Shown: positions 15,492-24,670 of the stretch, piece by piece
How the letters are laid out: every line of letters begins with the position of its first letter
Position numbering within the stretch: the stretch's first letter is position 1
DNA from: Nocardia carnea NBRC 14403
GTDB taxonomy: Bacteria > Actinomycetota > Actinomycetes > Mycobacteriales > Mycobacteriaceae
Assembly (NCBI RefSeq): GCF_000308515.1
Contig: NZ_BAFV01000046.1
Location: 1 to 64,000 of the forward strand
Length of the DNA stretch: 64,000 nucleotides
Reading direction: 5' to 3'
The notes under the pieces: generated by a model
The model's input: only the letters and a program-made list of their open reading frames with translations
Database searches by the model: none
Told to the model about the DNA's origin: nothing
Position numbers and translations under genes: made by a program

Positions 15492-17564
15492 TCACTCGGG
15501 CGCACCGCCCGCACCGTCCACCAGTGGACGTACCGATTCCGCGGTGGGTGAGGTGTTGTCCCGGCGATGCACCCAGTCCACGACCAGTCGTACCGCATCG
15601 GCCACCGGCACCCCGTTGACCTGGGTTCCGTCGCGGAACCGGAAGCTCACCGCATCCGCTTCCACATCCCGCGCGCCGGCCAGCAGCATGAACGGCACCT
15701 TTTGCGCGGTGTGGTTGAAGATCTTCTTCTGCATCCGGTCGTCACCGCGGTCCACCTCCGCGCGGACACCGGCCGACCGCAGCTGCGCGACCACACCGTC
15801 GAGATGTTCGACGAAGGTATCGGCGACCGGGATCCCGACCACCTGCGCCGGCGCCAGCCAGGCCGGGAACGCGCCCGCGTAGTGCTCGGTGAGTACACCG
15901 AAGAAGCGTTCGATCGACCCGAACAGCGCGCGGTGGATCATCACCGGCTGCTTCTTGGTGCCGTCGGAGGCGGTGTATTCGAGGTCGAACAAGCCGGGTT
16001 CGAAGAAGTCGAGCTGGATGGTCGACATCTGCCAGTTGCGGCCCAGCGCATCCCGGGTCTGCACCGAGATCTTCGGGCCGTAGAACGCGGCGCCGCCCGG
16101 ATCGGGGACGAGTTCCAGCCCGGAGGCCTCACCGACCTGGCGCAGGGTCGCGGTGGCCTCGTCCCACAGCTCGTCGGAGCCGACGTACTTCTCCGGGTCC
16201 TTGGTGGACAGTTCCAGGTAGAAATCGTCGAGGCCGTAGGCCTTCAGCAGGTCGAGCACGAACCGCAGGGTGCCGGTCAGTTCCTCGACGACCTGTTCCT
16301 GGGTGCAGTAGATATGTGCATCGTCCTGGGTGAAGCCGCGGGCCCGGGTCAGGCCGTGCACCACACCGGACTTTTCGTACCGGTACACCGAACCGAATTC
16401 GAACAACCGCAGCGGCAGTTCCCGATACGACCGGCCCCGCGACCGGTAGATCAGGTTGTGCATCGGGCAGTTCATCGGTTTGAGGTAGTAGTCCTGGCCC
16501 GGTTTCCGGACGGTGCCGTCCTCGTTCAGCTCGGCGTCCAGATGCATGGGCGGGTACATGCCCTCGGCGTACCACTCGAGGTGCTTGGAGGTCTCGAACA
16601 GATGCGCCTTGGTGATATGCGGGGTGTTGACGAACTCGTAGCCCGCTTCGACATGCTGCCGCCGCGAGTAGTCCTCCATCTCCTTGCGGATGATGCCGCC
16701 CTTCGGATGGAACACCGGCAGGCCCGAACCCAGCTCGTCGGGGAACGAGAAAAGATCCAGTTCCGCACCGAGTTTGCGGTGATCGCGCTTCTCGGCCTCG
16801 GCGAGCAGGGTCAGGTATTCGTCCTGCGCCTCCGCCGATTCCCAGGCGGTGCCGTAGATGCGCTGCAGGCCTTCACGGTTCTGGTCGCCGCGCCAGTAGG
16901 CGGCGGAACTGCGGGTCAGTTTGAAGGCCGGAATGAACTTGGTGGTGGGGATATGCGGACCGCGGCACAGATCGCCCCAGATACGTTCGCCGCTGCGCGG
17001 GTCGAGATTGTCGTAGATGGTCAGCTCGTTACCGCCGACCTCCATGATCTCCGGATCGTCGATCCCGGATTTGTCCCCGATCAGTTCGAGTTTGAACGGC
17101 TCCTTCGCCAGTTCGATACGCGCCTGATCCACCTCGACCACACGCCGGGAGAAGCGCTGCGCACCCTTGACGATCTTCTTCATCCGGGTCTCCAGCTTCG
17201 CCAGATCCTCGGGAGTGAAGGGGCGGTCGACCCGGAAGTCGTAGTAGAAGCCGTCCTTGATGGGCGGTCCGATGCCCAGCACCGCCTCGGGGAACTCCCG
17301 CTGCACCGCCTGGGCGAGCACATGCGCGGCCGAATGCCGGATCACACTGCGGCCGTCTTCGGTATTCGCGGCGACCGGGACGACTTCGGTATCGAGTTCC
17401 GGAGCCCAGGACAGATCCTTCAGATCACCCGCGGCATCCCGGACGACCACCACGGACTCCGGGCCCTTGGTCGGCAAACCCGCCTCGCGAACCGCGGCGC
17501 CCGCCGTAGTCCCGGCCGGCACCCGGACGGGGGTGACTGGGCTGCGGGGGGCTGTGGTGGTCAC
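15492..17564 (-). CDS. thrS: Threonyl-tRNA synthetase
   Basis: The 690-residue class II synthetase has a TGS domain at the N-terminus, then an editing domain with HSAAHVLAQAV, and the catalytic core with motif 2 (RGFTQDDAHIYC) and motif 3 (HRALFGSIERFFGVL). The C-terminal anticodon domain starts near WLAPAQVVGIPV. The GTG at 17564 has GAGGAG upstream and gives the mycobacterial length; the frame is open to 17633 but that extension is unlike the family. First gene of the HIT-pgsA-acyltransferase-pimA operon. Confidence 0.97.
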   Translation of the reverse strand: MTTTAPRSPVTPVRVPAGTTAGAAVREAGLPTKGPESVVVVRDAAGDLKDLSWAPELDTEVVPVAANTEDGRSVIRHSAAHVLAQAVQREFPEAVLGIGPPIKDGFYYDFRVDRPFTPEDLAKLETRMKKIVKGAQRFSRRVVEVDQARIELAKEPFKLELIGDKSGIDDPEIMEVGGNELTIYDNLDPRSGERIWGDLCRGPHIPTTKFIPAFKLTRSSAAYWRGDQNREGLQRIYGTAWESAEAQDEYLTLLAEAEKRDHRKLGAELDLFSFPDELGSGLPVFHPKGGIIRKEMEDYSRRQHVEAGYEFVNTPHITKAHLFETSKHLEWYAEGMYPPMHLDAELNEDGTVRKPGQDYYLKPMNCPMHNLIYRSRGRSYRELPLRLFEFGSVYRYEKSGVVHGLTRARGFTQDDAHIYCTQEQVVEELTGTLRFVLDLLKAYGLDDFYLELSTKDPEKYVGSDELWDEATATLRQVGEASGLELVPDPGGAAFYGPKISVQTRDALGRNWQMSTIQLDFFEPGLFDLEYTASDGTKKQPVMIHRALFGSIERFFGVLTEHYAGAFPAWLAPAQVVGIPVADTFVEHLDGVVAQLRSAGVRAEVDRGDDRMQKKIFNHTAQKVPFMLLAGARDVEADAVSFRFRDGTQVNGVPVADAVRLVVDWVHRRDNTSPTAESVRPLVDGAGGAPE

Positions 17565-18024
17565 GGTGGCGCTCTCCTCGGGTTTCCGCGGCCGGATCCG
17601 CTCCGGCTCGCTCGGCTTCGGACGGACCGCCATTCCCGGCTACCCGGTGCGGTGACGGCTCGTCCGTCGATCGGTAGCCGGGGCAGTGCCCGGCCGCGAC
17701 CATGCTATCGGGACACACCCGGACGCGTGTCGATGGACCGGGCGGGACACCCTGCACGGCCCCCGCACAGTCACGATATTCGCGGTGGGTCCTTGTCGTC
17801 GGCGGCCGCGTCCCGGTGCCGTGGGGCTCGGGACTTCGGCTTCGCCCACACGCCCCGAGCGCTTCCGGCGGGCCGCGCCGTAAGAACCCGATCTCAGCGA
17901 GCACGGTCCCGGCTACACGCGTCTGCCAACCGGTTCGCCGCGCTCCCCGACGCCGCCCACGGGCCGCGGTTGCGCCGCTCCGTGTCACGAGCACGGCTCG
18001 GTACCGAGAGCACGCTGCTCGGTG
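17565..18024. other. Intergenic upstream of thrS
   Basis: About 460 bases with no recognised gene. A hairpin candidate pairs GCTCGGG (17826-17832) with CCCGAGC (17854-17860), and an alternative pairs GTGGG (17821-17825) with CCCAC (17845-17849). It could end the upstream minus-strand operon or be part of the thrS leader. No T-box specifier was recognised. Confidence 0.4.
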
Positions 18025-18834
18025 TCAGGAGTGCCGTGTGTAGTCCGCGAGCAGGGCTGCACGTTCGGCGGGCGGGCGTTTGGGGCAGCTGACGCATTTT
18101 TCGCAGCGCGGGGCCTCGTAGACGAGACAACACGACGCGCGGCGCACGAAAGTCCGGCCCGCGATATCGACGAACCGCGGCGCAGGCAGGGCGGGCCCGA
18201 GTTCAGCGGCCAGCCGCTGCCCGATCTCGGGTGCCCGCGCGTCGACCGCCCAACTGGCTACGACATCGGTGACGACGGCCCACAGCGCCGGCGCCCGCAC
18301 TCCGGAGACAGCGGCGAGCCGATCGATCACTGTGGCGAGAGTGGCGCGCAGTGCCCCCGGGACGTCACCGAATTCCGGCGATACCTGGTCGCACACCCTG
18401 GTTTGCCCGGCCGTACCGCACGGCTGGGCGGCATGCACCGTCGCCGTGCTCCTTCCGGAGTCAGGGCCGTCGCTATTCCCCGCCGCCGGTCTGTCATCGC
18501 CGGCGGCGCGGTTACGCGGAGTGCGCGTTCCAGCGGTCCGCCGATGCTTCGAGCGCAAGGCATCGGCATCGGCATCGGCATCGAGGATTCGCACCTTCTC
18601 GACCGTGCCGTCGGGGCGTAACGACAGTTCCAGCCGGTTCAGCGCGGGCGGCGCGATCGGCGTATCCCGGACCAGTGCCCGTACCACCGGTTCGACCAGC
18701 GCCGAGGCAGTCATACACCACCACAGCGTGGCGCCCACCCGCATCGAATCGGTACGCCAGGACGCGTTGAGGTCGGCGATCCGGGCCGCCAGCCACGTTT
18801 CGTCCGCCAGCATCTGCCCCGGCGCCGCTTTCAC
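18025..18834 (-). CDS. (2Fe-2S)-binding protein, FhuF-type siderophore reductase-like
   Basis: The 269-residue protein ends in the FhuF-type iron-sulfur motif CCLVYEAPRCEKCVSCPKRP, a C-C-x(n)-C-x2-C arrangement known to hold a [2Fe-2S] cluster in ferric-siderophore reductases. The rest is poorly conserved, with LWWCMTASALVEPVVRALV resembling the family centre. A tract of four GCATCG units encodes DADADADA in the middle. The GTG at 18834 overlaps the preceding stop (GTGA); an ATG at 18864 is an alternative. Iron mobilisation from siderophores is likely but not proven by context. Confidence 0.75.
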   Translation of the reverse strand: MKAAPGQMLADETWLAARIADLNASWRTDSMRVGATLWWCMTASALVEPVVRALVRDTPIAPPALNRLELSLRPDGTVEKVRILDADADADALRSKHRRTAGTRTPRNRAAGDDRPAAGNSDGPDSGRSTATVHAAQPCGTAGQTRVCDQVSPEFGDVPGALRATLATVIDRLAAVSGVRAPALWAVVTDVVASWAVDARAPEIGQRLAAELGPALPAPRFVDIAGRTFVRRASCCLVYEAPRCEKCVSCPKRPPAERAALLADYTRHS

Positions 18835-19340
18835 GACATCAGAGGACTGTGCAACCACTGCCATTCGACTCCGATCCAGCCGCCGACCAATCCGAACGTG
18901 CCGAGTATCCACAGTGTGGCCACGACCACCGCGCAGGTCGCCAGGAACGCCAGTACCTGCATCAACGGACCGCGGGAGATATACCAGGCCATACCGCGCC
19001 GGTACTTGTCCCGCAACCAGACCAGCGCGTGCCGCGCCACCGCGAACTCGGTGGCGAGGATGCCGATACCGGCGAAGACCAGTGCCCATCCGGGCCCGGG
19101 GAACGGAATGGTGATCACCCCGACGACGAACACCACCGTGCCGACCACGGCCACCCCGACCCGGTAGACCAGCTCGAGCGTGGGCCGCCCGGCGATCCGC
19201 CCACGGAAGGCACGCCAGAAGGCGGGTCCCGACTGCTCCGGCCCGCCGTCATCTCCCACAGCCGACTCGGTCCCCGGTGTCGACGCGACCTCGGCGCTCC
19301 CGGCGCCCCGCCCGACCGCAGTCTCGGAAGAGTTCTCCAC
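18831..19340 (-). CDS. PGPGW-motif (TIGR02611-type) transmembrane protein
   Basis: The 169-residue protein has an acidic, low-complexity N-terminal 45 residues and three or four membrane helices. The loop IPFPGPGWALVFAGIGIL is the PGPGW hallmark, followed by a basic RDKYRRGM segment. The family is widespread in Actinobacteria and of unknown function. It is coupled to the downstream Fe-S protein by a 4-base overlap. Confidence 0.85.
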   Translation of the reverse strand: MENSSETAVGRGAGSAEVASTPGTESAVGDDGGPEQSGPAFWRAFRGRIAGRPTLELVYRVGVAVVGTVVFVVGVITIPFPGPGWALVFAGIGILATEFAVARHALVWLRDKYRRGMAWYISRGPLMQVLAFLATCAVVVATLWILGTFGLVGGWIGVEWQWLHSPLMS

Positions 19341-19810
19341 GGAACCAGCCTACGAGGCCTCCCACCCCGATCCCCAACTCGGAGTAGCGGCCCCGTACCA
19401 ACTCGGCAACCATCGGGTTCTGCCCTCCACCGACCGAACCCGCACCAGCCTCGCCGGTCACCGCCACCAGCGAAACGAACCAGCCGAGGTTCGGTCTGTC
19501 CGTGCCGGGCCACAGCACGAAGGTTCGGCCTGTCCACCGGGCCGTAACCCCGCGACGCCGGATACGCCGAGCTGTACGGCAGCCAGGCCTCAGCGCTCGG
19601 ATGCGCTGGAAACCCTTAGCGCGTGGGTACGCCGGGACCACAGCACCGCTGTGAGCCGACCGTTGGTCGATGGCGCGGCGTAGATGCGGAGCGCCGCGCC
19701 CCGCCTTCCCCCGGTCGGTCCCCGGAAACCGGGGCAGTCTTCCGGGCTCACGGACGCCGGGACCTTCTCCGCTGTGTGGAAAGATCCCGGCCTCACCGTG
19801 TTGCCGAATA
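19341..19810. other. Intergenic, no gene recognised
   Basis: About 470 bases between the SulP-carbonic anhydrase gene and the PGPGW gene, both on the minus strand. It should hold the promoter for the PGPGW-Fe-S operon near 19341-19450 and the 3' end of the fusion gene's transcript. No conserved frame, tRNA or convincing hairpin was found. Confidence 0.5.
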
Positions 19811-22114
19811 CTACTTCCCGGCCGATGCCGGTTCGCGATGTAACTGTTCGAGCACACCGTCGTTCTCGATCGGCGCGATCCCGTCCACACGGACCTCGAT
19901 GAGGCGGGCGCTGGCGATATCGAAGAACAGCCCGGAAACGGCGACCCCGCGTTCCTCGACGGCGCGGCGGACCGACGGATGCCGGTGCAGGTTCTCCAGC
20001 TGAACGGCGATGTTGACCATGCTCAGCTGCTCCACCGGTCCGAAGCCGGCGGCTTCGGCGGCCCGGCCGACCGGGTGGCCGGCGTGGTAGCGGGCCAGGC
20101 TGGGCTGCCCGTGTTCGAGCCAGTTGTCGATTCCGGGGCCGGCGGATTCACCCGAGTGCAGGGCATTCATCGCACCGCAGGACGAGTGCCCGCACACCAC
20201 CACCGAGCGGACGTTGAGTTTCTCGAGCGCGAAGACGAGGGCGGCTTCGACGGAAGCGTCCCCGTGTTGGGGTACCAGGTTGCCGACGTTGCGCACGGTG
20301 AACAGGTCGCCCGGACCACTGTTGGTGATCACATTGGGCACGATCCGGGAGTCGGAGCAGGTGAGGAAGAACGAGTCGGGGTCCTGCCCGTCGCGGAGTT
20401 CGTCCAGGTGTGGCCGCATCAGGTGCGCGTGGCCGCGGTGGTAGGCGGCGATACCGGTGACCAGTGGATCATCGTGGTCACCGGCCCCCGCCGATCCGCT
20501 GCGATCGACCCGCCACGGCCCGAGGACGTCGTCGAGGACCACCCGGCCGAGGCTGCGCGACGGCGGTGCCGCCTCGGCACGCGCCATCCGCGCTTCCCCG
20601 ATTTCGACGAAGTCGACTGTGCCACCGTTGCTCTCGTGCTGGCGGGCCCAGTCGGTGATGGCGTCGTAGGCGGCGTGGTCGAGGAAGTCGACGGTCATCT
20701 CCACGGTGACCGCAACGCCCTGCGGCACCTTCGCGAATGTGGTGGACAGTTTCGGCAGCGACAGGAAGGTGCAGGAGCCGTCGATCCGGATGAGCCAGCG
20801 GTCGGTGCCGCCGAGCGGTTCGACGGTGACTGCGACCCGTACGACGCGCCAGATCAGCAGCGCGAAGGCCAGCGCCAGACCGATGAGCACGCCCTCGAGC
20901 AGGTTCAGGAAGACCACCGCCAGCAGCGTGACCGCGTAGACGAGCAGATCGCCGGTGCGGTGGGCGAGCCGGATATGGGCCAGTTTCACCAGCTGCACGC
21001 CGATGACGATCAGCAGACCGGCGAGTGCGGCCAGCGGGATCTGTTCCACGAGCGAGACCAGGACCACCGAGAAGACGAGCAGCCAGACACCGTGCAGTAC
21101 GGCCGAGGCACGGCTGCGCGCACCGGCAGCGACGTTGGTGGAACTACGGACGATGACACCGGTGACGGGCAGACCACCGAGCAGGCCGGACAGGACGTTC
21201 GCCGACCCCTGGCCGATCATCTCGCGATCGAAATCGGCGCGCGGGCCGGTATGCATCTTATCGATGGCGACGGCCGACAGCAGGCTCTCCACGCTCGCGA
21301 TGAGGGCGAAGGTCAGGATCATCACCACGATCGCGGCCCAGTCGCTGCGGGGCAGTTCGGGCAGGCCGATCGCGTCGAACAGCGACCCGTCGATGGTGAC
21401 CCGTTTGACGTCCATGGACAGCACCAGCGACAGCACAGTGGCCGCGACGATCGCGGCCAGCGCACCGGGAACGACCCGGACCCGTTGGGGCAGGTATTTC
21501 CAGCCGAGCATGATGGCGATGACTATCAGGCCGAGCAGTGTGGCGGGCCCGTGCAGCGAAAGCAGTTGGGCGGGAAGGTCGGTGAGGTTGTTCCAGGCGG
21601 TGCTGTTGGATTCGCCGCCCAGCAGTACATGCAACTGTTGCAGCGCGATGGTGATACCGATACCCGCGAGCATCGCGTGCACCACCACCGGGGCCACGGC
21701 CAGTGCCGCGCGGGCGATCCGGCTCAGCCCGAAGACGATCTGCAGGACACCGGCGGCGACAACGATGAAACAGGTTACTTTCCAGCCGAATTGATGGATC
21801 GATTCGGCGACGATCACGGTGAGGCCCGCGGCCGGACCGCTCACCTGCAGCGCGGAGCCGCCGAGGGAACCGGCGACGATACCGCCGATCACGGCGGCGA
21901 TGAGTCCGGCGGCCACGGGGGCGCCGGAGGCGATCGCGATACCCAGCGAAAGCGGCAGCGCGACAAGAAACACCACGATCGAGGCCGGTACGTCATGGCG
22001 CAGGATCGAGGTGATGCGGGGGGATCTGAAACGGGTGCCGGATCCGGCGGGCGGCGGGCCCTCCGGATCCGGACCAGGTTGTGTACCAGGTGGATTCGAG
22101 CTTTTGGTTGCCAT
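19811..22114 (-). CDS. SulP-type anion transporter fused to beta-carbonic anhydrase
   Basis: The 767-residue protein has a SulP transporter with about 10-12 membrane helices (residues about 40-430; signature QVSGPAAGLTVIV, NVLSGLLGGLPVTGVIVRSS), a STAS-like segment, and a C-terminal beta-carbonic anhydrase. The zinc ligands are seen in FLTCSDSRIV (near residue 585) and CGHSSCGAM (near 640). Such fusions probably import bicarbonate and interconvert it with CO2 at the membrane; M. tuberculosis Rv3273 has the same layout. The ATG at 22114 has AAGGAG just upstream and gives nearly the same length as that protein, so it is preferred to 22162. Confidence 0.94.
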   Translation of the reverse strand: MATKSSNPPGTQPGPDPEGPPPAGSGTRFRSPRITSILRHDVPASIVVFLVALPLSLGIAIASGAPVAAGLIAAVIGGIVAGSLGGSALQVSGPAAGLTVIVAESIHQFGWKVTCFIVVAAGVLQIVFGLSRIARAALAVAPVVVHAMLAGIGITIALQQLHVLLGGESNSTAWNNLTDLPAQLLSLHGPATLLGLIVIAIMLGWKYLPQRVRVVPGALAAIVAATVLSLVLSMDVKRVTIDGSLFDAIGLPELPRSDWAAIVVMILTFALIASVESLLSAVAIDKMHTGPRADFDREMIGQGSANVLSGLLGGLPVTGVIVRSSTNVAAGARSRASAVLHGVWLLVFSVVLVSLVEQIPLAALAGLLIVIGVQLVKLAHIRLAHRTGDLLVYAVTLLAVVFLNLLEGVLIGLALAFALLIWRVVRVAVTVEPLGGTDRWLIRIDGSCTFLSLPKLSTTFAKVPQGVAVTVEMTVDFLDHAAYDAITDWARQHESNGGTVDFVEIGEARMARAEAAPPSRSLGRVVLDDVLGPWRVDRSGSAGAGDHDDPLVTGIAAYHRGHAHLMRPHLDELRDGQDPDSFFLTCSDSRIVPNVITNSGPGDLFTVRNVGNLVPQHGDASVEAALVFALEKLNVRSVVVCGHSSCGAMNALHSGESAGPGIDNWLEHGQPSLARYHAGHPVGRAAEAAGFGPVEQLSMVNIAVQLENLHRHPSVRRAVEERGVAVSGLFFDIASARLIEVRVDGIAPIENDGVLEQLHREPASAGK

Positions 22115-22380
22115 CGCTCTCCTTCGCCGACTCGGCCGGAGCCGAGGTCGGTTGACGATCAATATGTCCAGTTGGGCACTGACCGCGAACCGGCATCTCG
22201 CGGTGAAGTAGGTCCCGGCACAGCAACGGGCCGAGACTTAAACCGTAGCCACGGTAATGGTAAAGACTTAGCAAAGCCTGAGAGGGCGCCTCCACTGCTG
22301 GTGATATCTCACCGAACCACATCGTCCGATCGCTTCCGAACCCGAGTACCGCCGAAAACACTTGCAGAGCAGGAGATTAT

Positions 22381-22453
22381 GAGTTGACGAACATAATCTG
22401 CACGGATGGCCGGAACCCGGTGGCCATCGCGCGGCGCAACTGTTCGTCAACTC
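22381..22453. promoter_or_regulatory. 13-bp perfect inverted repeat upstream of the SulP-carbonic anhydrase gene
   Basis: GAGTTGACGAACA (22381-22393) is repeated inverted as TGTTCGTCAACTC (22441-22453) with 47 bases between. It is inside the 22115-22533 intergenic stretch (about 419 bases), which is noticeably AT-richer than its surroundings at 22360-22520. The arms could be two regulator sites or the stem of a leader hairpin. No small gene was recognised in the rest of this stretch. Confidence 0.5.
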
Positions 22454-22533
22454 CTCTTATAGTAAAGAACTACCCAAGCTTGGCAATAGATGTGGCGTGT
22501 CGAAAATGACAATCGCTGCAAAATCGCAACGTG

Positions 22534-24075
22534 TCACGGCGAGTCATGGTCGTGGCGCCCTCGCGCCCCGAGCACGGCGAGCAGCGCCGGCCGGTCCACC
22601 TTGCCGCGGGGCGTCCGCGGGAGTGCGTCGAGCACTTGAATCCGCACCGGCACACTCGGACCCGGCAGTACCGCGCGCAATCGCCGGCGTATCTCGGCCG
22701 GATCCGGTGCCCGCCGGTCCACGGCCACCGCGGCCACCGGTACCTGCCCCCAGCGGTCGTCCGCGACGCCGAGACAGGCGGCCTCGGTGATACCGGGAAT
22801 CGCCGTCAGAGCGGCCTCCACTGCCGCCGGTTCCACATTCAGACCCCCTCGGATGAACATCTCGCTGTCCCGGCCGAACAACCGCAGCCGCCGGCCGTCC
22901 AGGGCACCGCGATCCCCCACCGAGACCCACCCGTTCACCGGGCCGTCCACGACACCGGCCGTGGTGAGATAACCCCGGAAAACCATATCGCTGCGCACGA
23001 ACACCCGGCCGTCGCGAATCTCCACCTCGACCCCATCGAACAACTCCCCCGCCGAATATTCGTCGCCGGGCCCGGCTCCACTGTCCACGTCCCCGCCGCA
23101 GGCGGCGCCGGCGTCGCCGGTTCCGTTCGCGCTGCGTTCGCGGACTGCGGGCGTGCCGTACTCATCGGCTCCGCCCAGACCCCGGTCGAACGAGACAAAG
23201 CTGAGTTCGGAGGCACCGTAGAAATGGGTGATCGTCGCATTCGGCAACACTTCCCGCATGGCGGCCCGCCCATTCCGGGGCCACCGTGCCGCCGAGGACA
23301 GCACTTCCCGCACATCGCGGTACGGCCCGCTCGCCGAACGTACGACATCCCAGGCGAGGGTCGGCACCGAATACAGGTGGGTCGCGCCGTCGGCGAGCGC
23401 GTCCGGGGCCGGCCGCAGATCGACTGTCGCGCCGCGAGTCAGGGCGTGCAGGGCACCGTAGAGGAAATGGGTATGGTCCAGGACCCCGGGCACCGCGACC
23501 GTATCGCCCGGCCCGATGGAGAACGTCCGGTCGGATCGGTTCAAGGTGGCCGCCCAGGACGCCTGATCCCGGACGAAGAGTTTCGGCTCACCGGTGGTTC
23601 CGGAGGTGACCCCCACCAGCAGCTCGGAGTCGGGCCCGGCACGGCCGCCCGCCCCGTCACTCTCCAGTCCGGCGGCGGTGCGCGGAACACCGCCGAATCC
23701 CATTCGCCGCAAGCGCCGATGTTGCGCGGCCACAGCCACCAACGCGCCGGGTCGGGTCACAGTGAGCACCCGCTGTAGCTGATCCGGAGTCAGATACCGG
23801 TGCAGCAGCACTACACAGACTCCGGCCCGCATCGCTGCCACCACCGTGATCAGCGAGTCGATATCCGATGTCGGCAACACCGCGACCCGCCGCATACCGG
23901 CCAGCCCCGCGGCGACCCGGCAGACTCGAGTCCAGAATTCGGCGTAGTCGACGCCCGCGTCCGCGGTGCGCACGGCCGGCCGGGACCGCGCCTGGCGCGC
24001 GATCCGATCGGCGAGCAGTTCATCGACGTCCCGTCGGCGGCACGGCCGGGCCTGCACGCTACCTTCATCAGTCAT
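22534..24075 (-). CDS. AMP-forming acyl-CoA ligase (second ligase of the biotin operon)
   Basis: The 513-residue ANL-family adenylating enzyme shows the P-loop VTSGTTGEPK near residue 160, THFYGASELSFVSF, the DRGALDGRRLRLFGRD hinge, and the catalytic lysine in LPRTPRGKVDRPAL. The style resembles o-succinylbenzoate/short carboxylate CoA ligases more than long-chain FadD proteins. The ATG at 24075 overlaps the bioN stop by 8 bases, so it is the last gene of the bioY operon. The acid it activates is unknown; location suggests pimelate, a biotin precursor or a biotin breakdown product. Confidence 0.85.
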   Translation of the reverse strand: MTDEGSVQARPCRRRDVDELLADRIARQARSRPAVRTADAGVDYAEFWTRVCRVAAGLAGMRRVAVLPTSDIDSLITVVAAMRAGVCVVLLHRYLTPDQLQRVLTVTRPGALVAVAAQHRRLRRMGFGGVPRTAAGLESDGAGGRAGPDSELLVGVTSGTTGEPKLFVRDQASWAATLNRSDRTFSIGPGDTVAVPGVLDHTHFLYGALHALTRGATVDLRPAPDALADGATHLYSVPTLAWDVVRSASGPYRDVREVLSSAARWPRNGRAAMREVLPNATITHFYGASELSFVSFDRGLGGADEYGTPAVRERSANGTGDAGAACGGDVDSGAGPGDEYSAGELFDGVEVEIRDGRVFVRSDMVFRGYLTTAGVVDGPVNGWVSVGDRGALDGRRLRLFGRDSEMFIRGGLNVEPAAVEAALTAIPGITEAACLGVADDRWGQVPVAAVAVDRRAPDPAEIRRRLRAVLPGPSVPVRIQVLDALPRTPRGKVDRPALLAVLGARGRHDHDSP

Positions 24076-24670
24076 CGTCGACCCCGCGTGCCGCGAGCGC
24101 ATCTCCCATCGCGTCGGCGGTCCGCAACGAGCGCACCAGCACGGGGGTGACCAGCGCGGTCATCGACCATTGCAGGCCCCGGGCCCGCCGCGCTTCGGCG
24201 ACATCCCGCACGATCGTCGCCAGTAGCGGAACGCAGCGGATCGCCAGTGCCAGCAGTAAACCGATCCGGTCCGGATCCACCCCGACCCGCCGCAACGGCC
24301 CCAGCACCCGCGTGACCGCGTCCAGCATGTCGGTGACCCGGGTGGTGAGCGTGACCAGCGCGGCCAGCGCCACCGACAACAGCAGCAATCCGCACACCAC
24401 GATCGCCCGCGTCGGCGAGGTGGTCAGCACCTGGAAGACCGCGATGATCGCCAGCATCCACACCATCGGGCGCAACTGTTCCAGGACGATGCGCCACGGG
24501 ATCCGGGCCAGGGCGAACAGTCCCACCGCTACCAGGGCGGCCACACCCAGGTGTAGCGGGGTGCGCACGAACACCGTCGCCGCGGTGATGAGTCCCAGCA
24601 GCAGCGCCAGTTTCCTCCCCGCCGGTGTGCGGTGCACCGGCGAATCACCGGGCCGGTAGAGCCCGATCAC
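24068..24670 (-). CDS. bioN: Energy-coupling factor transmembrane protein (BioN/EcfT)
   Basis: The 200-residue membrane protein has four to five helices. The cytoplasmic coupling helices carry the EcfT-type Ala-Arg-Gly signature EARRARGLQW, and TADAMGDALAARGVDD follows at the end. It links the ATPase BioM to the substrate-capture protein BioY. The GTG start overlaps the bioM stop (GTGA). Confidence 0.92.
   Translation of the reverse strand: MIGLYRPGDSPVHRTPAGRKLALLLGLITAATVFVRTPLHLGVAALVAVGLFALARIPWRIVLEQLRPMVWMLAIIAVFQVLTTSPTRAIVVCGLLLLSVALAALVTLTTRVTDMLDAVTRVLGPLRRVGVDPDRIGLLLALAIRCVPLLATIVRDVAEARRARGLQWSMTALVTPVLVRSLRTADAMGDALAARGVDDD

Noticed and set aside
17640..18024. T-box or other leader riboswitch before thrS
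   Set aside because: Alternative hairpins can be drawn but no T-box sequence, specifier loop or leader peptide with Thr codons was recognised.
15567..18092. An 841-codon plus-strand open frame opposite thrS
   Set aside because: It is antisense to a perfectly conserved synthetase and shows only His/Arg/Gly-rich composition. Long antisense frames are common in high-GC genomes.
19979..22387. An 802-codon plus-strand open frame opposite the SulP-carbonic anhydrase gene
   Set aside because: Antisense shadow of a gene with full catalytic motifs; the product is Gln/Asp/His-rich without a domain.
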